64,000 nt of DNA from Deltaproteobacteria bacterium (lineage in GTDB: Bacteria > Myxococcota_A > Polyangia > Polyangiales > Polyangiaceae): positions 62,001-126,000 of the forward strand of contig JACRCQ010000046.1 of the NCBI GenBank assembly GCA_016218915.1, in the 5' to 3' direction. The first letter of the stretch is position 1. Each line of letters opens with the position of its first letter. This document shows, piece after piece, positions 35,068 through 47,500 of the stretch. The notes beneath the pieces were generated by a model that worked only from the letters and a program-made list of their open reading frames with translations, did not search any database and was not told the origin of the DNA. Both the position numbers and the translations under genes were made by a program.

Positions 35068-37170
35068 ATGGAAGGTCAGGGCAGGATGAAGGTCACACTC
35101 ACCTTCGCACTCTACAAGGGCGATCAGCTTGTTCGTCGCGACTCGGTGACGCAGGACATCGTCAAGGTCGGCAAGGACCCGAAGAGTCACTTGCGCGTGG
35201 ACGATGAGCTTGCCTCGAGGATGCACGCGGTCATCGAGGTGGCATCGGTAGATGACATCACGCTGATCGATCTCGGCAACGAGCCAGGCACGGTGGTCAA
35301 CGGGGCACGGGTGAACAAGTGCAAGATTCACCCCGGGGACCAGGTGCAGATCGGCAACACGACGATCGTGCTCGAGAATGCCGAGCAAGCGGCGGCTGCA
35401 GTCGAGGCTGTGGCTCCTCCGCCTGCGCCGGTCATGGCAGCACCTGCGCCTCCTGCGCCTCCGGCGCCAGCGGTTCCGCCTCCGGCGGCGGCCAATCCTT
35501 TTGCGGGTGGGGCCGATCCATTTGCGCCGAAGGCGGCCAATCCCTTTGCTGCGGCGGGAGCGAACCCGTTTGGCGGCGGAGCGGATCCCTTTGCGTTCGC
35601 CTCGCCGAATCCCTTTGCTGCGGCGGCTGATCCATTTGGTGGTGGCGCCGAGAGCCAGGGAGAGGGCGGATTCAAGTACGTGTTGACCAAGAGTGGGCCG
35701 GACGTGAATCCGGACGAAGTGGAGATGGTCAACACGCCGACGCTCGAGGTGATGATCATGTGGGGCGAGACGGTGTTGCACGTGCAGCACCTGACGCCAC
35801 CGCGCAGCTTCTACGTGGGTGAGGAAGAGGGCAAGAACCTGGCCTGTGACTACTTCATCCCGCAGGAGAAGCTGGGAACGACGCGAGCGCCGTTGGTGCT
35901 GGCGCAGCCCGGTGCTGGCGTGAGCATGGTGATCCTGCCCAAGGCCAAGGGAGTGATCGAGCTTCCGGGCCAGGGCAAGCTGAAGATCGAGGATGCGGTC
36001 GCTCAGGGTCGTGTGCAGCCGTGCGCGGAGCTCTCCGGAGCGCATCAGATCGCGCTTCCGCCCGGCTCCAAGGTCCGCATGGAGCTGGACAACCTGGTGT
36101 TCCAGATCTCGACGACGAATGCTGGGCGCAAGGCTGCAGCGGGATTGTTCGCGTCGCGCGACTGGTCGACGGGGCTCTACATTGGCCTGTCGATGCTGGT
36201 GCACACGGGTCTACTGGCGGCGATGGCGTTCTTCATGCCGCCGTTGGGGCTCACGGACGACGAAGGGGTGAGCAAGGATCAGCTGTTCCTGATTCAGCAA
36301 TACCTGAACGCGGCAGCGGAGCGGGAGCTGGAGCAGAAAGAGACCGAACAGGTCACTGAGGACAAAGCGGACAACAAGGAAGGCGGCACGGGAACTCGGG
36401 CCAAGGGCGAAGAAGGCTCGATGGGCAACCCGAATTCGCGCGACGCCAACAAGCGCTACGGCGTAGCTGGTCCGAAGGACAACCAGGACCCGCACATTGC
36501 GCGTTCCGCAGCACTGCGCGAGGCGGCTGAATTCGGCATGATCGGTCTGCTCAACACAGGAGCTGGCGGCGATCCGAACGCGCCGACCGCGCCCTGGGGA
36601 CGTGACGATTCGTTGGGAACGGACCCGATCAGTGCCCGCGGCAACATGTGGGGCGATTCGATTGGCGACGCATTCGGAGCTGGCGGTCTTGGTCTGTCAG
36701 GCATTGGCGAAGGCGGTGGTGGACGAGGCGAGGGCATTGGTCTCGGCTCGATCGGCACGCTGGGTCACGGTGCTGGAACAGGGACTGGGCAGGGCTTCGG
36801 CTCCGGCCACGGGCGTCTGGGTGGGTCTCACAGGACCAAGCCGCCCCAGGTGCGCATGGGCGCCACGACGGTCAACGGTCGGCTTCCGCCTGAAGTCATC
36901 CAGCGCATCGTTCGCCAGAACTACGGCCGATTCCGTCTGTGTTACGAGAACGGGTTGCGCAACAACCCGAACCTGCAAGGGCGTGTAGCGGTACGCTTCG
37001 TCATCGGCCGAGACGGGTCGGTGTCGAACGTGGGCAACGGCGGCTCGGACCTGCCGGATCCGAACGTAGTGCAGTGCGTGGTCCGGGCGTATTACGGCTT
37101 GTCGTTCCCGCAGCCTGAAGGCGGCATCGTCACGGTCGTCTACCCGATCATGTTCTCTCCGGGCGGCTGA
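35068..37170 (+). CDS. gltG: FHA / transmembrane / TonB-like C-terminal domain protein, GltG/AgnB-like
   Basis: 700 residues from ATG 35068 (GGAAGG at six bases). It begins with a cytoplasmic FHA-like domain (about 9-105), then a Pro/Ala linker with seven regularly spaced (N/D)PF motifs (143-190), a second beta-rich domain (about 205-350) and one membrane helix (about 370-393, LYIGLSMLVHTGLLAAMAFF). A periplasmic region follows with an acidic stretch, a Gly-rich segment (530-585) and a C-terminal TonB/AgmX-PglI-like domain (about 605-700) with RIVRQNYGRFRLCYENGLRNNP, GRVAVRFVIGRDGSV and FPQPEGGIVTVVYPIMF. This order matches M. xanthus GltG/AgnB and NfsG: an inner-membrane component with phosphothreonine recognition inside and an energy-transducing TonB-like arm outside. 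A paralogue, GltJ, is not in this window. Confidence 0.85.
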   Translation: MEGQGRMKVTLTFALYKGDQLVRRDSVTQDIVKVGKDPKSHLRVDDELASRMHAVIEVASVDDITLIDLGNEPGTVVNGARVNKCKIHPGDQVQIGNTTIVLENAEQAAAAVEAVAPPPAPVMAAPAPPAPPAPAVPPPAAANPFAGGADPFAPKAANPFAAAGANPFGGGADPFAFASPNPFAAAADPFGGGAESQGEGGFKYVLTKSGPDVNPDEVEMVNTPTLEVMIMWGETVLHVQHLTPPRSFYVGEEEGKNLACDYFIPQEKLGTTRAPLVLAQPGAGVSMVILPKAKGVIELPGQGKLKIEDAVAQGRVQPCAELSGAHQIALPPGSKVRMELDNLVFQISTTNAGRKAAAGLFASRDWSTGLYIGLSMLVHTGLLAAMAFFMPPLGLTDDEGVSKDQLFLIQQYLNAAAERELEQKETEQVTEDKADNKEGGTGTRAKGEEGSMGNPNSRDANKRYGVAGPKDNQDPHIARSAALREAAEFGMIGLLNTGAGGDPNAPTAPWGRDDSLGTDPISARGNMWGDSIGDAFGAGGLGLSGIGEGGGGRGEGIGLGSIGTLGHGAGTGTGQGFGSGHGRLGGSHRTKPPQVRMGATTVNGRLPPEVIQRIVRQNYGRFRLCYENGLRNNPNLQGRVAVRFVIGRDGSVSNVGNGGSDLPDPNVVQCVVRAYYGLSFPQPEGGIVTVVYPIMFSPGG
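35494..35637 (+). repeat. Seven NPF/DPF motifs with 7-8 residue spacing
   Basis: In the GltG-like linker, NPF occurs at residues 143, 158, 166 and 181 and DPF at 150, 173 and 188 (start ATG 35068). Intervening residues are Ala/Gly. Spacing is 7-8 residues throughout. Likely a multivalent binding tract in the cytoplasm. Confidence 0.85.
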
Positions 37171-37495
37171 GTTCACCCCCGCCGACTGCCGCGGGTTGCC
37201 TCACCGCGGGCCTTCGTCCCCCCCTGCCAAGTCCGCACGTAACCAACATAAAATCGGCTCTTCGAAGCTACGTGAAGGCGCTGGACTTTTCGGGTCCCGT
37301 CCGCTTAGACTTCCCGCGCTTTAACGCGTGTTCCTGTCGGGTGCGAAGGTGCTCGCGCCTGAACTTTGCTTGATGTACGCCGCTTCAACTCAGGGGAATT
37401 CGGCACCACGCGGATGGCTTGAACACATCGACCACGGAGTGGTTGGTCTTGGGAATGTTCTCGGGACGCATCGAGAGCTGAAAGGTGACTCGACA
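37171..37495 (+). other. Intergenic region between gltG-like and lipoprotein genes
   Basis: 325 bp without a gene. The 6-bp repeat CCGCGG occurs twice (37189-37194 and 37204-37209) as a possible weak stem, and TAAAAT (37249-37254) is a possible -10 with only a poor -35. I see no confident promoter or terminator, although the length suggests its own regulatory signals. Confidence 0.4.
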
Positions 37496-38404
37496 ATGAA
37501 GCTGGGCACGTTGGGTGTTGCGCTTGTCCTCGGATTGGCGGTCAGCACGACCGGTTGCAGCCGCAGGTCCATCGAGGCTGTCAACCTGGCGAACGAGGCT
37601 GATCAACAGAAGAAAGTCGACGTCGAGGGTGCGATCGGCAAATACGAGCAGGCTGTGCAGCTCGATCCGACCAATCATCGCATCATGTACAAGCTCGCGA
37701 TGGCCTACAAGAAGAAGGAGGTCTGGGAGAAGGTTGCGTCGACGCTAGCGCGCGCGACGCAGGTTGCTCCCAAGTGGGCGAACTACTGGTACGAGCGCGG
37801 CTATGCGCTCGTGAAAGTAGCGGAGAAGTCCAAGGCGAAGAGCGCGTGGGACGAGGCGAAGGAGCCTTTGCAGAAGTGCATCGAGGCCGATCCGAACTTC
37901 GCCGAGTGCTACCACGAGCTTGGAAGCGTGATGCTGTTCCTGGACAGCGAGCAGGACGCGCTCGACAACTTCACGAAGGCGGTCTCGCATCGTCCCAACG
38001 TTGCGTATTTCTATACGCCGCTCGCGGACTTGTACATGCGCCTGGATTACTACGACCAGGCCGAGGTGGTGCTCAAGGAAGCGATCAACGTGATCGACGA
38101 CAAAGACAAGGACAAGTTCTACCTCTACCAGATGCTCGCGGGTGTCTATCAAGTCCGCAAGAACATGGACGCGATGATCCAGACGCTCGAGTTGGCGAAC
38201 AAGCTCGGCGGCGCAGAGCACCCGGAGATCCTGTTCAACCTGGGCAGCTCGTACGCGGTCCTCAATCCGCCCAAGAAGACCCAGGCCTTGCAGATGCTCA
38301 AGCAGTTCTTCGCCCGGGCCTGCAAGGGCGGCAAGTCGGACAAGTACAAGGAGCAGTGCGAGCAGACCAACGCACTGATCGCGCAGCTCGGCGGGAATAT
38401 CTAG
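37496..38404 (+). CDS. TPR lipoprotein
   Basis: 302 residues. ATG 37496 has AAAGG upstream; the longer frame to 37328 has no signal. Lipoprotein signal peptide with lipobox STTGC (C21). Then TPRs: AIGKYEQAVQLDPTNHRIMYKLAMAYKKK, LGSVMLFLDSEQDALDNFTKAVSHRP, YTPLADLYMRLDYYDQAEVVLKEAI. Its position between gltG-like and the TPR giant, and its outer-membrane-directed anchor, suggest an accessory part of the gliding machine; I cannot match it to a particular Glt protein. The lysine-rich C-terminus contains CKGGKSDKYKEQCEQ. Confidence 0.8.
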   Translation: MKLGTLGVALVLGLAVSTTGCSRRSIEAVNLANEADQQKKVDVEGAIGKYEQAVQLDPTNHRIMYKLAMAYKKKEVWEKVASTLARATQVAPKWANYWYERGYALVKVAEKSKAKSAWDEAKEPLQKCIEADPNFAECYHELGSVMLFLDSEQDALDNFTKAVSHRPNVAYFYTPLADLYMRLDYYDQAEVVLKEAINVIDDKDKDKFYLYQMLAGVYQVRKNMDAMIQTLELANKLGGAEHPEILFNLGSSYAVLNPPKKTQALQMLKQFFARACKGGKSDKYKEQCEQTNALIAQLGGNI

Positions 38405-38432
38405 TCCGTGCCCTTAACCGGGCGTCAGTTCT

Positions 38433-38469
38433 TGCCGTGCGCAATTGCAAGCGACCAGCGCGCACGGCA
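38433..38469 (+). promoter_or_regulatory. Perfect 10-bp inverted repeat before the TPR giant
   Basis: TGCCGTGCGC (38433-38442) and GCGCACGGCA (38460-38469) with 17 bp between, in the 117-bp gap between the lipoprotein gene and the giant TPR gene, 53 bp before the ATG at 38522. No T-run follows, so it is more likely an operator or an attenuating hairpin than a terminator. Function unknown. Confidence 0.55.
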
Positions 38470-38521
38470 GTCGCAGGTCGCGAATCGGCGAGTGGTCGAA
38501 GCGTAAATGACCGAGGGATCC

Positions 38522-41500
38522 ATGGATCTGCAGCAGCGTCTGAAGCAGCTTGAGGAAGTGCATGATTGGCAGGGGATGCTCGAGGAGCTCGAGAAGGCGC
38601 TGGCGAGCGAATCCCAGCCAGCGGCCAAGGCGCCCCTGCATTTGCAGATAGGCAAGCTGCTCGATGAGAAGCTCTTGCAGGGCGTCAAAGCTCTCAAGCA
38701 CTTCCAGGATGCCTACAAGCATCAGCCCAAGATGATCGAAGCGCTCGAGCGGGCGCGTGGGATCTACTGGCAGCTGGGCAAGCTCAACATGGTGCAGAGG
38801 CTGCTCGACCTCGAGCTCAAGGCCCAGCCCGAAGGAGACAAGGCCAGCGCTCTGCTGCTCGAGCAGGCCGACGTGCTCATGGACGAGGGCGACATCGAGC
38901 GGGCGACTTCGACCTACGCCCGGGCGCTCGGTGCGTCCAACGGCGCCAACCAGGAGGCGAGCTCCTGCCTGGAGGATGCGCAGATCGAGTCGGGCGGCTG
39001 GCAGGATCGCGTGGCGTTCCTGCTGCGTACAGCCCACGCTGAATCGACGCCGGCGGGAAAGGCGCGCATGTTCGTGCGTGCGGCCCGCATTGCCAAGCGA
39101 TTCGCCCCCGAGGAGCTCGAGGGCATGCTGCAGATGGCGGTCGGTGCTGACCCGTCGAACATGCAGGCTGCCACGCTCTACGAGAACCTGCTGGTGGAAG
39201 CGGGCAGGACCGACGACATCCTGGCGCTTCAGCGCAAGGTCATTGCGGAAGCGCCCGACGCTGCACTTCGCGCTCAGAACGCCTTCCGATTCGGCGTGCG
39301 TTGGATCACCCGTCACCAGAACCTGGACATCGGAGCCGAGCTGTTGGCGGACGCGCTGATCGCAGATCCGTCGACAGAAGCAGCGCTGCTGCTGGTGCGC
39401 GAGGTCTACGGAACGCGCGACGGCAACTGGGACAAGGTGATGCAGATCGCCGACAAGGCGTTGAGCAAGGCTGCGGACCAGGGGACGCAGGCGTTCTTGC
39501 TGGCGCAGATCGGTGTGATTGCCTGGCAGAAGGCGGGCAACCTGCTTCGGGCGCGCAAGGCCTTCGAGCAGCTGTGTTCGATCTCTCCGGACCACCCGAG
39601 CGTGGCAGCGTTCGAGGCGCAGATCGGCCAGAAGCTGACTCCGTCGGAGCTGCCTCAACCCGAGCCGTCGCCGGCCGCGCCGCCGGTCTCGCGCGCAAAG
39701 GCGCCTGCGGCAGCGTCCAAGACGCCGGCACCGGCCCCGGTCAAGGCTGCGCCTGCGGCGCCGGCAGCGCCAGCGGTGGCGGCAGAGCCCGAGCCTCCGC
39801 CTGCGGCGCGCGAAGCATCTGCGCCCGAGCTTGCGATCGAGACTTCGGAGGTCACGATCGAGGCGGGAGCCGGGGACGACGACGATCTGGAGATTCGGAT
39901 CATCGAGCTGCGTGAGCAGGCGCAGAAGCAGGAAGCGTCGAAGCGATTCAACGAGTACGTCAAGACGCTCGTTGCGCTGGCGGAGATCGTGCCGGACGTG
40001 GCCGAGAAGGTGGAGCTGAACCTCAAGGCGGCGGATCTGTACCAGACGAAGTTCGCCAACCAGGCCGAAGCGATCAAGGCCTACGAGCGCGTGCTGGAGG
40101 CTGAGCCGGACAACCAGTCGGCGATCCAGTACCTGCTGCAGATGTACGAGAAGCGTCGCGATTGGGAGAACCTCATCCGGCTTCGTCGCCTGGAGGCGGA
40201 TCGCTCTGACAGCCCGCGCGAGCGCACCAGCGCGTATCTCGCGATCGCGAAGCTGGCGACCGAGCGTCTTCGCAAGCCCGAAGCGTGCATCCCGCTCTGG
40301 CAGGAGGTGCTGAACTCGGATGCGGAGAACGAGGAAGCGCTCAACGCGCTGTCGACCTTGTACGAGCATGCGCGCAGCTACGATCTGCTTGCAACCGTGC
40401 TGGAGAAGCAGGCGGAGATCACCGCGGACCTCAAGAAGAAGTCCGCGATCCTGACCAAGCTGGGGCAGCTGTACGGCGATCGGCTGAACAACGACGACGG
40501 AGCGGTCAATGCCTGGCGACAGCTGCTGGCGCTCACGCCGGACGATCGAAGGGCGCAGGAAGCGCTGCGCAAGAAGTACCTTGCGTTGGGGCGATGGGAC
40601 GACCTGGAGGTGTTCTACGCCGAGTCGGGCAAGTGGGACGAGTTCATCCGCGTGCTCGAGGGACAGGAAGGCAAGGAGACGGATCCGCAGGCCAAGATCA
40701 AGCTGCTGATGAAGATCGCGCAGCTGTGGCGCGATCAGAAGAGCAAGCTCGACCGTGCAGCGGCGGCGTTCGAGAAGGTGCTCGGGCTCGACGCGCAATT
40801 CCTTGCGGCGGCCGAGGCGCTGGTGCCGATCTACCAGCAGACGGGCAACGCGAAGGGGCTAGCGGCGGCGATCGAGGTCAAGCTCGGACACGAGGAGGAC
40901 GAGTTTGCGAGGCTCGAGCTGCTGCGCGAGGTCGCGGTGCTCTACGAGCAGAAGGTCAAGGATCCGGACAAGGCGTTCGAGCGCTACCTGGCTGCGTTCG
41001 AGATCTCCCCCGGGGACGATGCGTGCCGGGACGACATGGAGCGGGTCGCCAATCTCACGAACCGTTGGGCGGACGTCATCGCGTCGTACCGTCGTTCGAT
41101 CATCAAGTCGGAAGCCGACAGCGAGCATCACCTGAGCATCGCGCTTCACCTGAAGCTGGGGCGCGTGCTGGTGGAAGAGGTCAGCAGCATCGAGCAGGCG
41201 CTTGCGGAGTTCCGGTCGGTCTACGATGCAGACGGCGAGAACGCGGAAGCGATCCAGGCGCTCGAGTCGTTGTACAGGCGGACGTCGAAGTTCGACGAGC
41301 TGCTGGGGATCTACGAGAAGAAGCGCGAGCTTGCGTCGGACTTCAACGACAAGCGCGAGGTGCTGTACGCGATCGCGCAGCTGTACGAAGCGGAGATGAA
41401 GCAGCCTGACCGCGCGATCGAGACGTACCGAGCGGTGCTGCAAGAGGACCCGACCGACCTGCGGTCGCTCAAGTCCCTCGACGCGCTGTACAGCCAGCTG

Positions 41501-44500
41501 CAGGACTTCCCGAGCTACGTGGAGATCCTGCGTGCGCTCATCGAGCTGGACGTGACGGAGCCCGAGCTGATCGACCTGAAGTACCGGCTTGGCTCGACGC
41601 TGGAGAAGCACCTGTCGGACCCGGCGGGGGCGCTGGACAACTACAAGGAGATCCTGTTCCTGGATCAGTCGCACGAGGGAGCCCGTGCGGCGCTCGAGAC
41701 GATGCTGTCGAATCCGGACCTGATGGCGGAAGCGGCAGCGATCCTGGATCCGATCTACGAAGCGCGCAGCGACTGGGAGAAGCTGGTCGGCGTGCTGGAA
41801 GTGCTGGCTGCGGGCCAGGCCGACGTGACGGCGCGGGTGGACATCCTGCGGAGGATTGCGCGCACGGCAGCGGGGCAGCTCAACGACCTTCAGAGGGCGC
41901 TCGACGCGCAGGCGCGGGCCCTGAAGGAGGATCCGTCGAACACGGATGCACGCGGCGAGCTCGAGGCCTTTGCTGACGAAGCGAAGGCATGGAACCGGCT
42001 CGAGGTGATCTTCAACGAGATCGCCGAAGGGCTGAGCGACGTGGCCTTGGCGCGCGAGTACTGGATGAGGCTCGCGGCGATCGAGGAGCGGCTGGGCAAG
42101 ATCGACGAAGCGGCGGCGGGATACGGCCGCGTGCTGTCGCTGGACGCGACGGACAGCGAGGCGCTCGCGGCGCTCGACGCGCTCTACCGGCGCACGGAGC
42201 GCTGGAGCGACCTGATCACGGTCTACCGGCGTCGGATCGAGCTCGCGGAGGACCTGCAGGCCCGCGAGAAGCTGTATGCGCAGATGGCCCAGGTCTTCGA
42301 GGAGAAGCTGGGGCGTCCGGAAGACGCGATCGCTGCGTACCGGGAAGTGCTCTCGCTCGACGAGACGAGCCAGGTGGCGCTGGTGGCGCTCGACGCGCTC
42401 TTCACGCGTCAGAAGATGTGGAACGATCTGGCGGACAACCTCGAGGCGCAGCTGAGGCTGGCCGAGACGGACGACGCCGAGATCAAGCTGATGCTCCGGC
42501 TCGCGTCGCTGCGCGAGAAGGAGATGGGCCAGGTCGATCAGGCGATCGAGATCTACCGTCAGGTGCTCGATCGGGAAGCGACCGACGAGACCGCGCTGGC
42601 CGCCCTGGAGCGGCTGGGGACGATGCCGGACTACGAGCTGCAGATCGCGGAGATCCTCGAGCCGCTGTACCGTCAGACGGGCGACTTCAAGAAGCTGATC
42701 GGCGTGCACGAGGTGCAGGTGCGCCGTAGCGACGATCCGATGCGCAAGGTGGAGCTGCTCCATCAGATCGCATCGCTCAACGAGGATGCCGCGGGAGATC
42801 TGAACGCGGCGTTCGACACGTTGGCGCGGGCGCTGTCGCAGGATCCGTCGCACGAGGAGACGCAGCAGGGGCTGGATCGGCTTGCGCGGGCGACCTCGCG
42901 ATTCGGGGATCTGGCGAAGGTATTCGAGTCGCTGGCCGCAGGGCAGGAGGATCCGCAGCTGGCGAGCCAGCTGTACTCGATGAGCGCGAAGGTCTACGAG
43001 CAGGACCTGAACGACGTGGACAACGCGGTTGCCCACTACCGCAAGGTGCTGAGCATCGATCCGATGAACCTTGCGGCAGCGGAGGCGCTCGAGGGGCTGT
43101 TCCGGGCGACGGAGCGCTACGCGGATCTGTCGCTGGTTCTGCAGCGCAAGGCCGAGATCGTCGAGGACACGGCGGACAAGAAGGGCGCGTTGTTCCAGGC
43201 GGCGGGGATCGAGGAGGACATGCTGGAGAAGCCGGATGCGGCGATCCAGGTGTACTTGAAGATCCTCGACATCGACCCGGAAGATCTCAAGGCGGTGGAC
43301 GCGCTGGTCAAGCAGTACCTGGGGCTGAAGCGCTGGGAAGAGCTGCTGAGCGTGTACACGAAGAAGGCGGATCTGGTCGACGACCCGGAGGAGAAGAAGC
43401 TGATCTTCTTCCAGATGGGGGCTGTCTACGACCGCGAGCTGGGCGACGTGGCGCGGGCGATCGACACCTACCAGCGGGTGCTGGAGCTGGATCCTGACGA
43501 CTTGCAGGCGCTGGGCCGTCTCGACGTGCTCTACCAGACCTCGCAGAACTGGCAGGATCTGCTGTCGGTGCTGCAGCACGAGGCCGAGCTGACGATGGAT
43601 CCGGCCGAGGCGATCTCGTACCAGTACCGGATTGCGGATCTGTACGAGAAGCACCTGGGCGACGTACCGCGCGCGATCGAGCTGTATCGGGACATCCTGA
43701 TGCAGCAGGCGGATCACAGCCCGACGCTGGAGGCGTTGGAGCGATTGAAGGACGGCAAGGTGGAGCCGCTGGCGGCAGCGAGCGTGCTCGAGCCGTTCTA
43801 CGACGCCGCAGGAGAGTGGGCGAAGCTGATCAGCGTGCTGGAGGTGCAGGTGCGCTTCCAGGAGGACGCCTTCGAGAAGGTGCAGCTGCTGCACCGGATC
43901 GCCTCGTTGTACGAGGACAATCTGCAGAACCACCACGCTGCGTTCGACACGTTCGCGCGCGCGCTGGGTCTGGACAACTCCAACGCCGACTCGCTGGCGG
44001 CGCTGGAGCGTCTGGCCAACGTCACGGATCGGTGGTCGCAGACGGCGCAGCTGTACGATGCGGAGCTGGCGAAGCTCGACGAGAATCCGGACTGGCTGGT
44101 GGAGCTCGGGCTGAGGACGGCAACGATCTACGAGGTGCAGCTGGAGGATGTGGACAACGCGGTAGCTCGCTATCGCAAGGTCTTGTCGGTGGCGGCGGAC
44201 AACCAGAAGGCGCTCAGCTCGCTGGATCGGCTGTTCCAGCAGACGGATCGTTGGGGAGATCTGGCGCAGGTGCTGGTGCGCGAGGCGGAGATTGCGCAGA
44301 GCGGCGACGAGGCGCTCGAGTTCAAGTATCGGCTGGGGCAGGTGTACCAGGTACGCCTCAACGATCTGGACCAGGCGGTGTTGGCGTACCGGGACGTGCT
44401 CAACACGGCGCCGGAGCACGAGAGCACGCTGGGAGCGCTCGAGGGGTTGTTCGCGAGCGGGACGAAGCAGGCGGAGATCGCGGAGATCCTCGAGCCGCTG

Positions 44501-47500
44501 TACGAGGAGAAGAGCGAGTGGGACAAGCTGTCGCGGGTGTATGACGCGCAGCTGGCCAACCTGAAGGTGCCGGAAGATCGCCTCGCGATGTTCTACCGCA
44601 TGGCGGAGCTGTGCGAGGACAAGCTGCTCGATCCTGACAAGGCGATGGATGTCTACGTCAGGGCGGTCAAGGAGTTCCCGATCGACGAGAAGGTCGGCGA
44701 GGAGATCGAGCGGCTGGCGAACTCGGTCGATGGCGGCTGGGACAAGCTTGGCAACGCGTATGCCGACGTGCTGGACGTGCAGACCGATCCGCAGGTGCAG
44801 AAGACGATCGGAAAGCGTCACGCGCGCGTGTTCGAGATCGAGCTGCAGCAGGTGGACAACGCGATTGCCACCTACCGCTACGTGCTCGGGGTGGATCCAC
44901 TGGAGCCGGAAGCGCTGGCGAATCTGGACAGGATCTTCGAGGCGCTGGAGCAGTGGCAGGATCTTGCGCAGATCCTCGAGCAGAGGGTCAAGGCGACGCA
45001 AGACACGACGGAGCTGATCGAGCTGTATACGAGGTTGGGGCAGACGTACGAGGACAAGCTCAACCAGGTGGACAACTCGATCCGGGCCTACCGGGTGATC
45101 TTCGACAAGCTCGAGCCTGCGCACGAGGGTGCGATCCAGGCGCTGGGGCGTCTGTACGAGCTCAAGGGCGCGTGGACCGAGCTGAACATGGTCTACGAGC
45201 GGGAGCTGGGCAATGCGATTGGCGACGCCCAGGAAGCGGAGATCAGGGCAAAGATCGCGCACCTGACGGCGGAGCGGCTGGGCGATCTCAACAGCTCGAT
45301 CGAGACGTGGAAGCGGGTGCTGGACCTGCGCGGAGAGGACAGCGAAGCGCTGGCCGCGCTGGGGAACCTGTACGAGACGCAGCAGATGTGGGCCGAGCTG
45401 TGCGACGTGCTCGAGCGCGAGTTCGACATCGCGAGCGAGGACGAAGAGCGCGTCGCGGTGCGTCTGCGAAGAGCGCGCGTGTTCCTCGAGCGTCTGAACC
45501 GGGACGAGGAGGCACTGGAAGACTTCTCGCGCGTGCTGGAGATCGACTACGGCAACGCCGACGCGCTGCGGTCGATTGCGAACATCTGGCGAACCCGCAA
45601 CGATCCGAACGAGCTGGTGGCATCGCTGCACAACATGGTCGATCGCGCGGGGCCGGCGCTGGAGGCGGCCGAGCTCAAGGCGATCTTCCGCGAGCTCGGG
45701 ATCACCTACGGCGGCGTGCTGCAGCAGCCGTACGACGCGGCGGACGCGTGGACGAAGCTGCTCGAGGTGGATCCCGGGGACTTCGAGGCGCTCGACGCGC
45801 TCGAGGGGATCTACACGGCGGACGAGCGATGGACGGACGTGGTGGACGTCAAGATGCGCCGAGCCGAGGCGCTCGAGGATCCGGCCGAGAAGATCCGCGA
45901 GCTGCTCGAGGTCACGGACATCTGGCAGCAGAAGGTGGGTGAGCGTGATTCCGGGACGATCGCGTTCGAGAAGGTGCTGGGCATCGACCCGACGCACGAC
46001 CGGGCGTTCCTTGCGCTCGAGGAGCTGCACACGGCGGCAGGCCGTTGGGAGCCTCTGATCGAGCTGTATCTTGCGCGGCTGGACACGCGCGACTCGGTGA
46101 GCGAGACCACGGAGATCCTGCGGAAGATCGCGCGGGTATTCGAGGAGAAGGTCGACGACAAGGGCCAGGCGTTCGACGCGTTGGTCAAGGCGTTGGAGGA
46201 GGACTACAGCGACAACGAGACCTCGCGCTACCTGGAGAAGATGGCGCAGGCGACCAATCGCTGGAGCGAGCTGATCCAGCAGGCGAACACCTGGCTGCAG
46301 GCCGAGAAGGATCCGCAGAAGATCATCCAGCTCTGCCTGCGGCTGGCGAAGTGGTACGGCGAGGATCTGGGGCACACCCAGTACGCGCAGCCGTACTTCC
46401 AGAAGGTGATGCAGCTCGACCCGACGAACGTCGCCGTGCTGCGTCAGATGGCGAGCCTGTACCGCAAGAACACGCAGTGGCAGGAGCTGGGTCGCACGCT
46501 GACCGAGGCGCTGAAGCACGCGAGCTCGGAATCGGATCGCAAGGAGATCCAGACGGAGCTGGGCGAGCTGCTGGAGAAGCAGCTGAGCGACGTGGACAAG
46601 GGCGTGATCTTCTACAAGAACGCGCTCGAGGTCGATCCGCACTACCTGCCGGCGCTCGAGGCGCTCGAGCGCATCTACGGCGGGCGAGAGCAGTACCGGG
46701 AGCTGGTGGAGATCCTGGGGCGCAAGGTCGTTGCGCTCAAGGACAGCGCCGAGATGGTGGCAGGCACGAAGGTCCGCATGGGCGGGCTGTTCGAGAGCAC
46801 GCTCAACGATCCTGAGAAGGCGGCGGGCGCCTACAACGACGCGCTCGAAGTCGATCCGTCGAACCTGCTGGCGATGCGCGGATTGGAGCGCATCTACAAC
46901 CTCACGCAGAACTGGCAAGCGCTGGTCAAGGTGCTCGAGCAGCAGCTCGACGTGGTGGCGACGGAGCGTGAGCGGATCGAGACGCTGATGAAGCTCGCGG
47001 GCATCTTCGAGGAGCAGTTCCTCAAGCCCGAGGAGGCGGCGGTCAGGCTCGAGCAAGTGCTCGAGATCGATCCGACGCACGAGCAAGCGCTGGTGGCCCT
47101 GGAGCGCTGCTACCGCAAGCAGCGTCAGTGGCTCGACCTGGTCAACGCCTACGAGCGTCACATCAATGCCACGGTCGATCGCAACCTGAAGGTGGAGCTG
47201 TACGGGAGCATCGCGCAGGTCTTCGCGGTCGAGGTGGAGGACACCGACCGTGCGATCGACGCGTACAGGAGCATCGTCGACCTCGACGAGACGAACGTCG
47301 GGGCGATCGACTCGCTGGCGAAGCTCTACGAGAAGCAGGGCAGCGCGGCGGATGCGATCGAGTACATGACGAAGGTGGCCGAGCTGACGGCGGACAGCGC
47401 GCAGCGGGTCGAGATGTTCTACCGGATCGGCCGGGCGCTCGACACGCAGCTCGGCGACCGTGTCGCGGCGCAGGAGCGCTACGAGATGGCGTTGGACCTG

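Noticed and set aside
37189..37209. CCGCGG repeat pair after the gltG-like gene as terminator
   Set aside because: Only 6-bp self-complementary boxes in GC-rich DNA, no U-run.
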